Below, piece by piece: positions 9,975 through 22,500 of a stretch of 64,000 nucleotides of DNA. Origin of the DNA: Lunularia cruciata (taxonomy: Eukaryota; Streptophyta; Marchantiopsida; Lunulariales; Lunulariaceae). The notes below the pieces were generated by a model. The model worked only from the letters and a program-made list of their open reading frames with translations, was not told the DNA's origin and did not search any database. Positions within the stretch are counted from its first letter, which is position 1. Every line of letters begins with the position of its first letter. Made by a program: the position numbers and the translations under genes. The DNA is taken from assembly GCA_948567375.1 (NCBI GenBank), contig OX419762.1:54045034-54109033 (forward strand), read 5' to 3'.

Positions 9975-12900
9975 AAGACGCAACGTCCTTGTTGTGCAAT
10001 TGTTGCTCAAATGCTTGCACCAACACCGGTGCATGTGCCAAATTGGCAGCGGGCTCCCAAGTTGCTTCACAAAGGGGGTAACCTTTCCATTGTACTAGAT
10101 AGTCCACCCGCGGATGGCGAGTACCACGCATGCATTTTTGGAGAATCCGCTCCACTTCATATTCCTCTGTGCCATCAATGAGTGTCGGACAAGGTCAAAA
10201 TGTCTTGTGTGGAATGACCCTAGCCTGATCGGGAAGCATATCTGCATAGTAGGGAGACATGGGACACTAGATAGATCTTCATGTGTGGTGGTAGCTCACG
10301 GTGATAGGCCACAGTGTCGATGCGACAAAGAATCAAGAAAGGCCCAATAAAACGAGGTCTAAGCTTACGAGGTCCAACTAATGTAAGGTTGGTTGTCGAT
10401 AGCCACACTTGATCCCCAACATTGAACTCCATGTGCCTACGGTGTGCATAAGCATATTGCTTCTGTCAATTTTGCGCAATCTGTAATCTATGCTTGGCGC
10501 TCTCCACACCTTGTTGGATTCTAGAAACAAATGTGTTGACTGCATCCACCTTGGTAGCCACTGGACGGATCTTCATCAAACTAGAAAATGTGAAGGGATG
10601 CTCACCATACATGAGGAAGAATGGAGTGACTTGGGTGGATGCATTCATTGAATTGTTGTAAGCAAATTCCACCAACGGGAGTAGGGTGTCCCACCTCTCT
10701 TGCTCTTCTAAGGTGGAGCCGCGTAACATGTCTTCAATTGTGTGATTAGCCCGCTCTGTTTGGCCATCTGTTTGTGGGTGGTAAACTATGGACATGGCCA
10801 ACTTGGTTTTGAAGAAACCAAAGAGTGTTCGCCGAAACAAATTGGTGAATTGGGTGCCTACATCGGTGATGAGTACCCTAGACAAGCCATGGTGAGCAAA
10901 GATTGCATCTAAGTATAATTGAGCTAGTTGTGGAGCGGTCACCTCCTTGGTGGTAGAGCATACATGAATCATTTTGCTGAGCCAGTCCACAAAGGCCACG
11001 ATGGAGTCAAACCCTGAGGTGGTCTTGGGTAATTCACAGACAAGATCCATACTCACTTGTTCTCAATGTTGGGTAGGAGTGGGGAGAGGTTGAAGGAGCC
11101 CTACAGGAGCTTGATTAGAACCTTTGTTCTATTGACAAAGTAGGCAGCTACGCACGTAGTCCATCACGTTGTTGCTCATCATGGGCCAATAGTAATAGTG
11201 CTTGACTGCATCCAAGGTCTTCTCCACTCCAACATGAGCTGCAATGGCCGAATCATGACATTCCGCTAGAATGGTGGTGCTTAATTTTGGGAAATTTGGG
11301 ATCCATAATCTACCATCCCAAAAGGTGAGTCCTTGGGTGCTGGTGACACCTTTGGATGATTGCACTTCTACAATTTGTGGATCATTTTTTGTAGCAGTTA
11401 GAATCTCTGGCCAGAATTCAAGGTTAATCTTAACCTCTACCACCAAGTTGTTTGCCATTGGCATGCGGGTGAATGCATCTGCAAGTTGCTTCTTACCTTC
11501 CACGTAGGTGATTTTCATGTTGAAGCATTGTCACAACTCTGCCCACCAAATTTGGCAATGAGATAGATCTTTATGCGTCTCGAGGTAGACTAGAGGTTTG
11601 TGGTTTGTCCCTACTACAAATGCCTTCTCGCCCAGATAGTGCTTCCAATGCTTGGTTGCTAGAACAATGGCCAACTCTTCTCGTTTTGTGGTGTGGTAGT
11701 TGCGCTCTATTGGTAACAAATTTTGAGAGAAATATGCAATTGGATGCCATCCGTCATGCCACTCTTGTTGTAGGATTGCTCCTATTGCTATGCTTGATGC
11801 ATTTGTAACCAACTTGATTAAACGTTTTGAGTCATACCACTTCAAGATTGGTGCATGTAGCAAGGCGGCCTTCAATTCTTGAAAGGCCAACTCTTGTGCA
11901 GTTCCACATGTCCACTTCTTCTCCTTGCCAAGCAGTGACGTTAAAGGCTGTGCAACCTTGGAGAAGTCCTTGACAAATCTACGATAGAATCTCGTCAACT
12001 CCAAGAAGCTTTTAAGTTGAGTCTGATCTTTTGGGGCACTCCATTTTTGAATGACCTCTATTTTATTTGTCAATACTTGAATTCCCTCTACACTTACTCT
12101 ATGCCCCAAGTAGTCTACTTCAGACTTGCCAAACTCACACTTTGAGATTTTGGCGTACAATTGATTCTATCTTAGAATCTGGAGGACCTCTCGTAGATGT
12201 TGTTTGTGTTCTGTCATCGTGCTACTATATACTAAGATATCATTCAAGAAGACGATAATAGACTCATCCAAGTATGGACAAAATATGTCATTCATTAGAC
12301 TCATGAAAGTGGCAGGTGCATTGGTGAGGCCAAAAGGCATCACAAGATACTCAAAGTGGCCATCCCTGGTTCGAAAGGTAGTTTTATACACATCCTCCTC
12401 TGCAATTTGGATTTGATTGTAACCGCTCCGCAAGTCCAATTTGGTGAAGTATCTCGCTACATGGAGTTGATCAAATAGGTCATCCATGCAAGGTAAGGGG
12501 TATTTATTCTTATTGTTAGCTGATTGAGACCCCAATAGTCAATGCACATGCGTATTGTACCATCCTTCTTCTTCACAAACAAGACAGGGGCCCCATATGG
12601 TGATACGCTAGGTTGGATGAACCCTTTCTGTAACATCTCCTCAATTTGAGTCTTACATTCCTCCAACTCATGAGGTGATAGGCAATATGGGGCCTAACAA
12701 TGAGGTGTCTTCCTTGGGAGTGTCTCAATTTTGTGATCTACTTGCCTTTTTGGTGGTAATCTTGAGGGTAGATCATTGGGAAAGATATCTTGAAACTCAT
12801 CCACCACATCCTTCAATTTCTCAGGAATTTTTCCATTGAGTTGTGCACTCTGGACTTCTCTTATTAGACCCATATAACATCTATCGGTCTTATAGACATT

Positions 12901-13302
12901 TTCCGTCCCTATGACATATAGAGGCGGTTTCTACCTGTGTGATTTTTCTTTAACCCCAATGATTGACCATTGATGGGTTCTCACTACTTTCTTCCTCCAA
13001 TCCACCATAAGGTTGTACTGCTCCATCCATGGCATGCCTAAAATTGCATCATAACGAGCTAACTGTATCACTCGCCACTCAATTGCTTCCTGATATTCTC
13101 CTACAAAGAGGGTTACCCGTCTAGGTAACGATTCAATCCTCTTTGTTTGCCTATTAGTTAACTCTACTTCTTCACTCCCATCTCTCTCTAGATCCATTCC
13201 CAATCTTATTGCAATAGAGCGAGACACAAAATTCTCTGTTGCTCCCGGATCTATTAATACTCTCACTTGATTACCTTCTAGGATTCCATTCACGACAATC
13301 AA
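9973..13302 (-). pseudogene. pol of family B chromovirus (PR-RT-RH-IN-chromodomain)
   Basis: Read from 13302 downwards. Protease (13302-12931) has L-I-D-P-G-A-T where D-S-G-A-T is usual. RT (about 12666-12167) has the [13 protein letters not shown] segment, but the F-L-D-D box reads F-L-N-D (Asn codon 12242-12244). RNase H (12160-11531) has Asp-to-Asn in the V-T-N-A-S and T-N-H-K-P-L motifs. Integrase (11518-10466) has the H/C zinc region, a Ser-Met-Asp start of the core, Thr-Asp-Val-Gly-Thr and an intact Glu in the Q-T-E-R-A-N block. A near-perfect chromodomain (10155-9973) has V-Q-W-K-G-Y-P and A-T-W-E-P. About five stops or frame breaks interrupt the polyprotein. The chromodomain would target integration to modified histones in chromoviruses. 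Confidence 0.9.
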
Positions 13303-13439
13303 TTGTGAGGTTGCCTTTCGGGATCTTTGTGCATTATTCTTCTTCCTTCCCTTGCTTCTTTGCTTCCTTATTGAGCCAGTAAGGCCACAAGGTACATTTA
13401 CTAGCGATCTTTATTTTCTAAAGTGATTTCCACCTCCTC

Positions 13440-15228
13440 CTCTTCAATGTGCCTCTCCATGTTGTTCAAAGATTGCATGTACGAAGGCCAAGGGCCTCTA
13501 GGGAAACGAGTGCGACAGTTGGTAGATATGTGCCCAATACAACCACAATTGTAACAACGGTGTTGTTCTCCTCGAGTCCCTTCTCCTCGTGGGACTCCAT
13601 CTCTTTGTTCTTCTACCCGTCCCTACTCCTCTTGAAGCGGTCGTGCTCCTCGATCCCGGAATCAAAGGTTGCCCAATTCCATTGGTACTGGTCCACCCAT
13701 GTGTGGCACTTCTGTCCAATAATGTTGAGGTAGAACTACTCCTTCACCTCCACCTAATGCTCTTGCTATCCTCTACGCACAATCAATGGCTTGAAATACC
13801 ATGCAAGGATTTTGCACCATGACTTCTTGGCAAATCTGCTCTTTCAATCCTCATTTGAAATTGTCAAGAGCCTCTACTGGACTCATGTTGGTAATTGCAA
13901 CTTGTAGATCCAGAAATGCCTCCACATACTCTTGTACACTATTCTTTTGTCTCAATCCCCATAGTCGGGTTTGAGCCATCTGCACAAAATCCACCAATTG
14001 GAAATTCTTAAGTAGTCCTTCTTGCATTGTTATCCATGTAACCTTCCTTCTCTCTACCAACATGGATTGTTCCCAAGCATCATACCATGTGAGGGCTTTA
14101 TCAGTCAAGTACCCCCATGCAAACACGCTTGCAGCATGCTCTATGATCTCTGTTGAGAACAATCTGAAATATCAATTCATTCTCGAGATCCAGTTTTCCA
14201 CTACTCCCATTGTACGCTGCCCTTGTAAGGCTCAATGTTGCAGGTCTTCTTCATCCGGAGTAGCAATGTGGCTTCATCGTTGATAGGGTTTGTAGGCACG
14301 AGTGCCTCTCTGTAATACTCCGAGGACAAGAGAAGAGAGAAAACACAGATTGCACACTCAAACATTCGATGCCCCAAGGGAGCACCTTCTCTTTATTATA
14401 TAGACAAAGAGGATCTCCTCCAAGGAAGCTCCACCATAGGATTAGGGACATAGATAGGTGACATGTCAGCAAGCTCCACCCCTGGATTACTGACTTGGAT
14501 GGGTGACCTGTCGGGTCTAGGTCCTATCTGGTTGGTCAAACGAGCTTTGACCGGAGGGAATCTTTTAGGGAATCTTCCTGTAGGAATCTCATAATCACAT
14601 GAGTAAGGTACCGTTGGAAAGCTCTCGACGAGACAAACCATGGGGGAGGGAAGGCCAGCCTTCCCTCTGTTGGGGGGGAATTTGCACATTTTCGAGGCCT
14701 AATTCATCCGTTTAGGCCTCCGAAATTGCCTTCAAAGATTTCAAGCATATTTTGGTTCCTACTCTATTAGTAGAAGTCCCCTTTTGGTGATACCTCTTTT
14801 TGATCTGTTTAGTTCATCATGTGTAACATCCTTCCAGATGTTACCAAACCAATTCTCACCTTTAAATCATATGTCTAGCTATTGGTTCTAAGGTTCTCAA
14901 GTCTATTTCGGTTTCTGCCCTATTAGTAGAAGTACTCTTTTGGTGATACTTCTATCTGATCTATTTTGACCATCATGTATAACATCATTCTAGATGTTAC
15001 CAAACCAAATTTCACATCTAGATCATATGGCTAACCCTTGGTATTACACTCTCCAAGTACTTCCGTCGCAAGTACTCGGTTTTGAGACGGCTCTTCTTCT
15101 TGCATGGCTTGATCATTCCTGAGGATCTGCACTTGACTTTGTAATGTCTCCATGTTCATCTTAATCTCTCAAAATTCATTCAACATCTCTTGCATTCCTT
15201 GCACCAACTCTTGCAATTGCGGATCCAT
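13440..15228 (-). pseudogene. gag of family B chromovirus, split by solo LTR
   Basis: Gag begins at an ATG (15228-15226; M-D-P-Q-L-Q-E-L-V-Q), runs to 15049, is interrupted by a solo LTR, and resumes at 14310. The core (14162-13851) contains A-L-T-W-Y-D and the E-A-F-L-D-L segment. A zinc knuckle with all four ligands intact (C-Y-N-C-G-C-I-G-H-I-S-T-N-C) lies at about 13557-13516. Stops occur upstream of and between these segments. A roughly 590-bp leader (15229-15819) lies between the primer-binding site and gag and shows no coding signal. Confidence 0.8.
14311..15048 (-). mobile_element. Family B solo LTR nested inside the family B gag
   Basis: 738-bp LTR, TGTAATACTCC...GGTATTACA, flanked by the perfect 5-bp duplication CTCTC (14306-14310 and 15049-15053). 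Same orientation as its host element. Coding similarity to gag resumes on both sides, so it is a separate later insertion that has since lost its internal part. Confidence 0.93.
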
Positions 15229-15819
15229 GGTTCCTACAACACTCAATTGCTAATGTCTACTTCAATACAGAGTCAATATAATCACTCAGGAAGGCACACA
15301 AACTATTGGAACTACTATTGGGACCTCAAAAGCTATCACACATTGATAATACTCCTCACCTAAATTCCTAACCACAAAATCTCTAAACATCCCTTTTGGT
15401 CTCACTACATAATGGATTTCTACTTGAGTGTTGAAAGGAAGAGGATTTGGGACATTCATATCCATATTATCATAATAAAATGTAGATTGTCAAATCCCAC
15501 TCTCTGTCATATATAATCATAGGTAGAATCACCGGGTTTGGTGAGTTCATCACTCTGTCCATGAATTCTGCACCACAGTGATAAACTAGCGATACCCTCA
15601 TTTGCTCACGCTGGATGTACATAACCTTCATGTGGAATGGATTTGAGAATGGAAAGCTAGGTGTGGGAAATTGTCCTTCCGGCGCATCCATCCCATCCGC
15701 TCTCTAAAGTCCTTCCTAAGTCTAGCAATTACTCTATGTTCTCCACCTCAAATTACTCAGTTTCAGTAGTTCGTGCTATTCCAAGAGGAGTGATCCACTC
15801 TCTTGGACTAAAACACTTG

Positions 15820-15831
15820 CTCTGATACCAT
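15820..15831 (-). other. Primer-binding site of family B element
   Basis: Minus strand TGGTATCAGAGC, the exact common primer site for initiator tRNA-Met, directly abutting the 5' LTR end at 15832. Confidence 0.92.
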
Positions 15832-16477
15832 TGTAATACTCCAAGGACAAGAGAAGAGAGAAAACACAGATTGCACACTCAAACATTCAATGCTCCAAAG
15901 GAGCACCTTCTCTTTATTATATAGACAAAGAGGATCTCCTCCAAGGAAGCTCCACCATAGGATTAGGGACACAGATAGGTGACATGTCAACAAGCTCCAC
16001 CCTTGGATTACTTACTTGGATGGGTGACATGTTTGGTCTAGGTCCTATCTGGTTGGTCAAACAAGCTTTGACCGGAGGGAATCTTTTAGGAATCATATTG
16101 GGAGGGATATGTGCACATTTTCGAAGCCTAATTCATCCGTTTAGGCCTCCAAAATTGCCTTCAAAGATTTCAGGCATATTTCGGTTCCTACTCTATTAGT
16201 AGAAGTCCCCTTTTGGGGATACCTCTTTTTGATCTGTTTAGTCCATCATGTGTAACATCTTTCCAGTTGTTACCAAATCAATTCTCACCTTTAAATCATA
16301 TGTCTAGCTATTGGTTCTAAGGTTCTTAAGTCTATTTCGGTTTCTGCCCTCTTAGTAGAAGTACTCTTTTGGTGATACTTCTATATTATCTATTTTGACC
16401 ATCATGTATAAAATCGTTCTAGATGTTACCAAACCAAATTTCACATCTAGATCATATGGCTAGCTCTTGGTATTACA
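15832..16477 (-). repeat. Family B 5' LTR (internally deleted)
   Basis: TGTAATACTCC...GGTATTACA, 646 bp. Compared with the 720-738-bp copies it lacks the stretch between the aatcttttagg and ttgcacat-type segments (around 16087-16110). Because both LTRs of one insertion start identical, this deletion arose after insertion or by later exchange. Confidence 0.9.
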
Positions 16478-16548
16478 ATATGGCATGCTTGACTCCTCCC
16501 TTCATTGTTGTTCCTCAAGGACAATGGTTATATCCTAGGTGTACTTGA
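16478..16548 (+). pseudogene. Element C: PHD-type finger, right part and stop
   Basis: Continuation of the frame cut at 9239. Ligands here are His (9234 joined to 16478-16479), Cys 16486-16488, Tyr where Cys is expected (16531-16533) and Cys 16540-16542, followed by Thr and a TGA stop (16546-16548). A Trp two residues before the seventh ligand (16525-16527) is the typical PHD tryptophan. With the left part the spacing is C-x2-C-x11-C-x2-C-x4-H-x2-C-x14-C-x2-C, within the PHD range. Confidence 0.65.
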
Positions 16549-17312
16549 CCTATAGTCAGTTCACCTTTTATGTGGTATAGATTGTAGATAGGTGACTAAT
16601 GATGGGGCTTGATAGCACCCAACAACCTGATCTTTGCCCACTATAAGGTATACCACATACTTGGAGTAGATGGCTATCTAGAGTTAGAGAGACCTAACCG
16701 TCAGCTAGGAGTAGATTGTGGCACCTTAGAGTTCATGTATGACTTATGTGTGAGTTGTGTTTCTATAGTGTATGATGTTGATAGCGATGTATATTGTATA
16801 GCAATGTATACACGCATGATAGCTATCACAATATTTGTAGTGCCAAAGCTAGGTTGCTCGGATGTTAGAGTGGTTGTTGGTAGTCATAGATATTTTGGTA
16901 GTTACTCATGGACTACTTGTTGGCGGTCTACTTTTACGTTAGGGCTATTGATCACATGGTGTGACCCACTATCACTTGCACCGTTAGCACCATCGGGTGT
17001 GCTGCTAGCAGTGCCATTAGGGTTGGAGACCTAGGTAGCAAAGGGATATACCTTCAAAGTGCGATTCCAGAGAGTTCACTTCTCTAATGTTGAGTCTTCA
17101 AGTTTCTGACTATGGTGGACAGAGTCCGGCGAGCATCACCTAGAGTCTCTTAGCTAGAGTGTGTGTGTAGCTTGATTGTAATCAATGCACAATTGTTGAT
17201 AAATTCTTGAGTGAAAGATAGAATATATACCTAATTTGAATGCAAGAATGAATTGATTATTATGAGACTTTAGAGTTTTTGTATGACTTATGGGTGAGTT
17301 GTATTTCTATAG
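16549..17312 (+). other. Probable 3' region/LTR of element C
   Basis: Non-coding sequence after the element C stop. Two 43-base direct repeats differing at a few positions (16726-16768 and 17270-17312; both contain gtatgactta and end ttctatag) are 544 bases apart, which could mark LTR-internal repeats or a duplicated end. No clear TG...CA boundary was found, so the 3' limit of the element is uncertain. An open stretch at 16609-17034 shows no recognisable protein. Confidence 0.35.
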
Positions 17313-17892
17313 CTGCTTCATTTACTGCGAGGTGTGATTTGGTCAAGTCCAGTCAAGTACCTTGAAATGGCTATATTGACATTTGGGAAGTCCTGTTTCT
17401 CTTAAGTTTAAACTATTTTACTTTTCGTATGAGGCTCTTGGGCAGCAGTCTTTCTTCATTCTTGATTCTTCTCGTAATTGGTCTACTCCATTGGCTTTTT
17501 TGGAACTCGTGCCTCGTGCTCAAACGGCCTTCAAATATCCCCGTTACAGGACTCTCATGTATTTTTACTAGGCGAAACAACATGAATGAATGATGCACAT
17601 TTGTCCGAGTTCTCGTCTTTAAGCACATAAACTCTCTTGCCAGGATACATACTTGAAGATATCCAGGCTGTCCTTGTTGATCCAAAATATCTGCAAATGC
17701 CTCACACTGTGATCATTCAGGTGTAACCGGATCTTGACTTCCACTTTTTAGTCTCCGTTGACAAACAAACACAGGGGAATGGGAGAGGAATACGAGAAGC
17801 AAATGTATCCGATTCTCCAAGAACGACTGAACATCCATTAAATTTTGATCCAATCAGTTTACTTGCACATAGTTGCACCCTGTGGTCAATAG

Positions 17893-17998
17893 AGAGAAAC
17901 GCGACCGCGTGTGAAAACAAGAAGGTAGGTAAGACCCATCAAGCCCGTATAAGGAAAAGACAAAGAGGGTAAAATGGAGCTAAGCCCCAATAGTATCG
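17893..17998 (+). repeat. Dispersed ~105-bp repeat, copy 1
   Basis: Matches the copies at 60501-60608 and 27668-27771 (reverse): a GCGACCGCGT-like start, a middle segment related to aagaccccatcaagcc, and an end in a gctaagcccc hairpin half. This is the most diverged copy; the usual GGGGC of the terminal palindrome is changed to tggagc. Confidence 0.75.
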
Positions 17999-19478
17999 CT
18001 AAGAGGAAACTTGCACCATGTGGTCAAAAGCTTTTGTTAGATCCTCGAGCTCTTCTTGATTTCTTCTTCCCACACTCGTCTCTATCGGACGATAGCTCTC
18101 GTTCTGAAGACTCACCAACCAGTGAGTCTTCGGAGTACTACTCACCAAAATGGTTATGAGGAAAATCTATTATAGAGCAAGACTAAATTTATATGAGCAA
18201 CAAATGTCGTGGATGGAGGTACAGCCATTCCCCTGTCCACACTCAACCAGCACTGCGTCCAGCTCCACAATCAGCCTTCCTCCAAGCTTAAAAACAGTGG
18301 TTAGGAGTATCACAAAGAAGTAATGTCCTTGTTTCATCAGGAATTCTAACGAGTATACCTTCAAGAAAAAGCTTATGTGAAGTTACAGTCGTTTGATGTG
18401 AAGCATAAGATATTAATATAAGGCAAAAGTTGGAGACTTATTCTCCCGACTAACTTTCTAAGTTGCTGGTCGTGTAAGTGAATGCGAAGTGAGAGGAAAC
18501 CTTCCAGTCTAATCGAAATATAAGTATTATTACTTGAGCTTAACATGCTAACTCAAGCAAGAATGTAATCCTCTCCCACCAAGAGAGACGTTTGATTTGT
18601 GAATCGTGTAACTCTTCTAGCAAACTAAGGTTTCCGCGCTTCTCCCAAATATGGTTCGACCTAGCCTTCTTTCTGATCTAGTGATCTCGTTGGACCTAGA
18701 GTCCAATACTCTAGAGTCTTTTCGTGCTCAAAATGAACCGACCGAAAAGACGATAAAACTGGTGCCGGATGCTTCTCTTGTGGATCAAAAGTGCTCTTCT
18801 GGAAAGCCGAAGATATATCACTAGAAGAAGTCGTTCTGGGTCACAAATCTGAAGAAAAGGTTTTGAGTGATGTAATTCGCAGCGAATTTGCGCAACGAAG
18901 TGGTCCCATTCTCCAAAAGACGCATTTTACAATCGGTTTTATGAATTGCAAACTGATGTAGATTGGTCGCTCAAGGATTTCGATTAGTGGTATACCAGGA
19001 GTAAAGTTGTTGACTGCACTTGCGTCACCGTATTCATTACGTGGGTCGTTTCTGTGGTTATGTCTTTCCTCTCGCACCTCAGTTGCCACGTAAATCAGAT
19101 TGCTCAATCACCGGATGATTCTGAACGGCATATCTTTGACTCTAGACCTCTGAGGACTCTCCCTCTGACACGTTATTAAGATTGCGTCTCTTTCACCGGA
19201 TTTTCATGGAATGATCGATCAACTGAAAAGTCCGAATGTCTCGGGCCACCGTCTGGTCTTCAGCCCATGTGTGATGGGGAGATCCGAACAGCTTAGTAAT
19301 GAGTTTCTTTGTATGGAGGAAGTGAACCTGGAGAAGGATTGAGCATGTCACCGTGGACCATAATAGCTTGTGGTAAAATGCCAAATTGAAAATGCAAGGA
19401 GTTGTGCTCCTTCCATTCAACCTTGCATAGTAAGAAACAATCTTCAATGAACTAGAGGTTTTAGTTCTTGATTGAAGA

Positions 19479-19555
19479 GAAAAGGCGACCGTGTAGCAAA
19501 CACGAAGGATGGGAAGACCCCATCATGCCGAACAAGGGAGAGAAAAGAGGATAAA
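19479..19555 (+). repeat. Dispersed ~105-bp repeat, copy 2 (3' truncated)
   Basis: Shares ggcgaccg, gaaggatgggaagaccccat and acaagggagaga with the other copies but lacks the terminal ggggctaagcccc palindrome. Confidence 0.8.
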
Positions 19556-22500
19556 CGGATTCTTTTAATTTTAATTCTTGATTGAAGACAAAATAGGAAT
19601 TTATTACGATATCTTTGATAAAAAAAAGAATAAGGTTTTGTTCTTGTGCCATGTTTGTGGTAGTTTTGACGTCCTTTTTGTAGGATATGCTGCTCATAAG
19701 AGTTAGAAAGTTTGATGTTGTTAGTAACAGCAATTCTCACCCTTGAGAGTGGATGTTCTGCATTCTTAGATTGAGTCTCTATTCCCTTAGTGAGGGTATG
19801 TTACTAGGTCGGTTTGGGAGAGCGCACTTCTTCTCAACTTGAGACTTCATGCTTTGGCTAGTTTGGCATGAAATTGAGTTTTAATCCCATGGCAAACTAG
19901 TCTAGATTAATGATTTTTAGTTCTAAACCAACATACCTTTAAAGAAACATATAAATCTCTTAACAAAACATACAGGAAGGAACAATTGATAAACAAGTGC
20001 GGTCTTTGCCTGACAAGCAGGACAGGACGCAACCATGTTCACAAAACCAAACCAACGAATAATTAATATAAATAATTCTTGTATGTAATAGATGTTATAT
20101 AATATTCTTGTTTATTAACATACATATTTTTATATATTTATTTAACATTTCCTTCTTATATAGATTTTGTATGAGGAATATTCTCTTATTTTTTATTTTT
20201 TTTCTTTCACACCTTGTTTGTTTGTTTGGTTCGATGTGTTAGTTACTTTGGTTAGGGTGTTGACACTGTTAATAAAAGAAATTTAAGAGGCTGCTACTGC
20301 TTTCACAAATAGAGGATGGGATTCTTTTTCTTTTTGGGCACCCTTGGAGTGGGTTCTAAGTTCTCCTTGTGAGAGTACACTTCCACATAGGGTCAGAGAG
20401 AGATTAATTCTCTTGAATTGAGCCTTCACCTCTTTAATAGTTTCATAAAAAATGTCTAGTCATTTAGTTTGTTATCATGCTTTTTGATCCAATTTGTAAA
20501 AGGCATATTTTAATCGAGCTTTTTTTTTAAATACATTATGATTTCGTTTAAGGTTTGAAAGTTTAAGGTTTTTTGACTAGTGAAAATGGTGGGTCTAGCT
20601 TTCAAGTGATTACCTTTTGATGATTTTATTTTAGTGTTCAAAAGAATTTATTTCTTTTGGAAAATGAATACCTTGTACCTCCATTGAGCTTAGGTTTTGG
20701 TGGAGTTGATTTCTTGCGGACAGAGTCTTTAGAGCTTTTGGCTACGGTGAATATGACCAATAATGTAGAATCTTTCGTGTATAGGAAAGAATTAGCTTAG
20801 AGTTGACTCCCTTTTGGGTTTGATTATTCAATTGACACATTCTCTAATGGAATTCGTATAATGACTTTTAACATAAACAGGATTACGGGTTGGTTGAAAT
20901 CGACAATGATATGTGCTTTGTAATAATGTAAAGTATATGATTAAAAAAAATTACAAAAATATCCAAAAGCTGTTATGAGAATACAAATAATCTCATACTA
21001 TATATGAACCGTTTTAAGTGAATACACATCACATAAATAAAGTTCAATAACATCAAGACATAAATAAACTCTCAACTGAAATTGATGGGAAGTATTTTCC
21101 ACATAAAAAACATATCCTTTATCCTTTTTTATATCCTTTTTTATTTATTAGTATTGACATAACATAAGCATTAATTTTTCTAAACGATCAGAGACGCTAA
21201 AGTTTGCAAACGTCTTTCTATGTACAACTAGTACTCGATCAAGTTGAGATATTTGGAAGTATCTTGCGAAGCCACAAGTAGAAGATAGCCTTACTCTCAT
21301 TGCAGTGCCATCAACGAGGGACTTCTAGCTTAGCATCTTATAGCCCCATGATATTTGATTTATACCATATTCGGTTAATAGTTTCTGCTCTTCTAGGTTA
21401 CGGTAAGAATCCTCCCCTGCAATTCTCACACAACAAATATATTGTGGGTGTACTTTAGTTTGTGACTGGACAGATCTCATGGGTAAATCGATGTGTAAAA
21501 AGGTGGAGGAGAAACTCAACAGAGGCCAGTCTGATGACGCTCTCCATTACCACTATCGTTACTGCAAATTTGCAGAGTTCTGGCAATTGTCGATCGGCTT
21601 TCTATCTCTCAGAATCCAACGTGGGATTGCTTCGTTCATTAGGCCAGGACTTTTCCGTCTTCTAGCCATCTTCTCGTCTCAAATTCGTGGACCAGCGAGC
21701 TAATCAGGAAGCACTCATTGTAATGATGGAATGAATGCCTATGGACTGTGCTGGATCGTTTGCCCACCAAAAACCCAACAATTCCACCCTCCCAAGCAGG
21801 TCTTTCCTGCTTTGAGGAGAACGAAACTAGAATGTTAATCTGCTTTAGAGGCAGACGAGATTTTCTTAAACATAATCTCGAGAAGGTAATTGCGATCACG
21901 AGTGACGTAGATCATTCTCATAGAGAGAAAAGGCGTTGTTGAAACGGTAGATGCTAATTAGACAAATCGAACTGGTGTCTATACCTTGATTTCCGAGCTC
22001 TCGATCATTAAAGCAATCAACATAGACCAACAACGGCTGCAAAAGGACCGACTCATTACTCTTGTGCTCCTTTTGTGATCCTGTTCTGATGCATGTGGTG
22101 GTATGGGCATTGTGTAGATATTTCAATTGAAAGTAAACACAAACCCCCCTGCCCTGTGGGTTTCATGCATTAATTATACTCCTTTACGCTGTTTGGAACA
22201 TGCTTCTCTTGTCGCCCTACCCTTAGGTTCTAATGTCTTTTGGTAGCCAAGACTAATGAAGAGCATTGCCAGCCAGCCAGCAATGACACTCCTATGGGAT
22301 CTGCTGTGTCCCTTCTTCTATAAGCCGTGAAACAAATCGAGGAAAGCATTAGAGTTCTGAGCTGTTCTAGATAGAAAGTTCATCTTTGAACTTATGAAAG
22401 AGCGCAACTTGTACCACCTACCCATCGTACTGTACTTGCGAATGATGAAGTCTATTCCTTCGGAATTAAAGTACCATGGGTTCTATACTGGCCGTGGTAC

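Larger units (their letters stand above)
9240..16477 (-). mobile_element. Ty3/gypsy family B chromovirus, structurally complete, minus strand
   Basis: 5' LTR 15832-16477, primer-binding site 15820-15831, leader, gag, protease, RT, RNase H, integrase and chromodomain, polypurine tract about 9961-9974, 3' LTR 9240-9959. LTR ends are TGTAATAC...GTATTACA. Flanks ATGTG (9235-9239) and ATATG (16478-16482) form a 5-bp target duplication with one transition. Removing the element and one flank copy restores an aligned reading frame in element C, which confirms both boundaries. Point stops, an Asn in the RT active site and an internal solo LTR make it non-autonomous. Confidence 0.92.

Noticed and set aside
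16609-17034. 141-codon plus-strand open frame
   Set aside because: Composition and position after the element C stop fit a non-coding 3' region; no domain seen.
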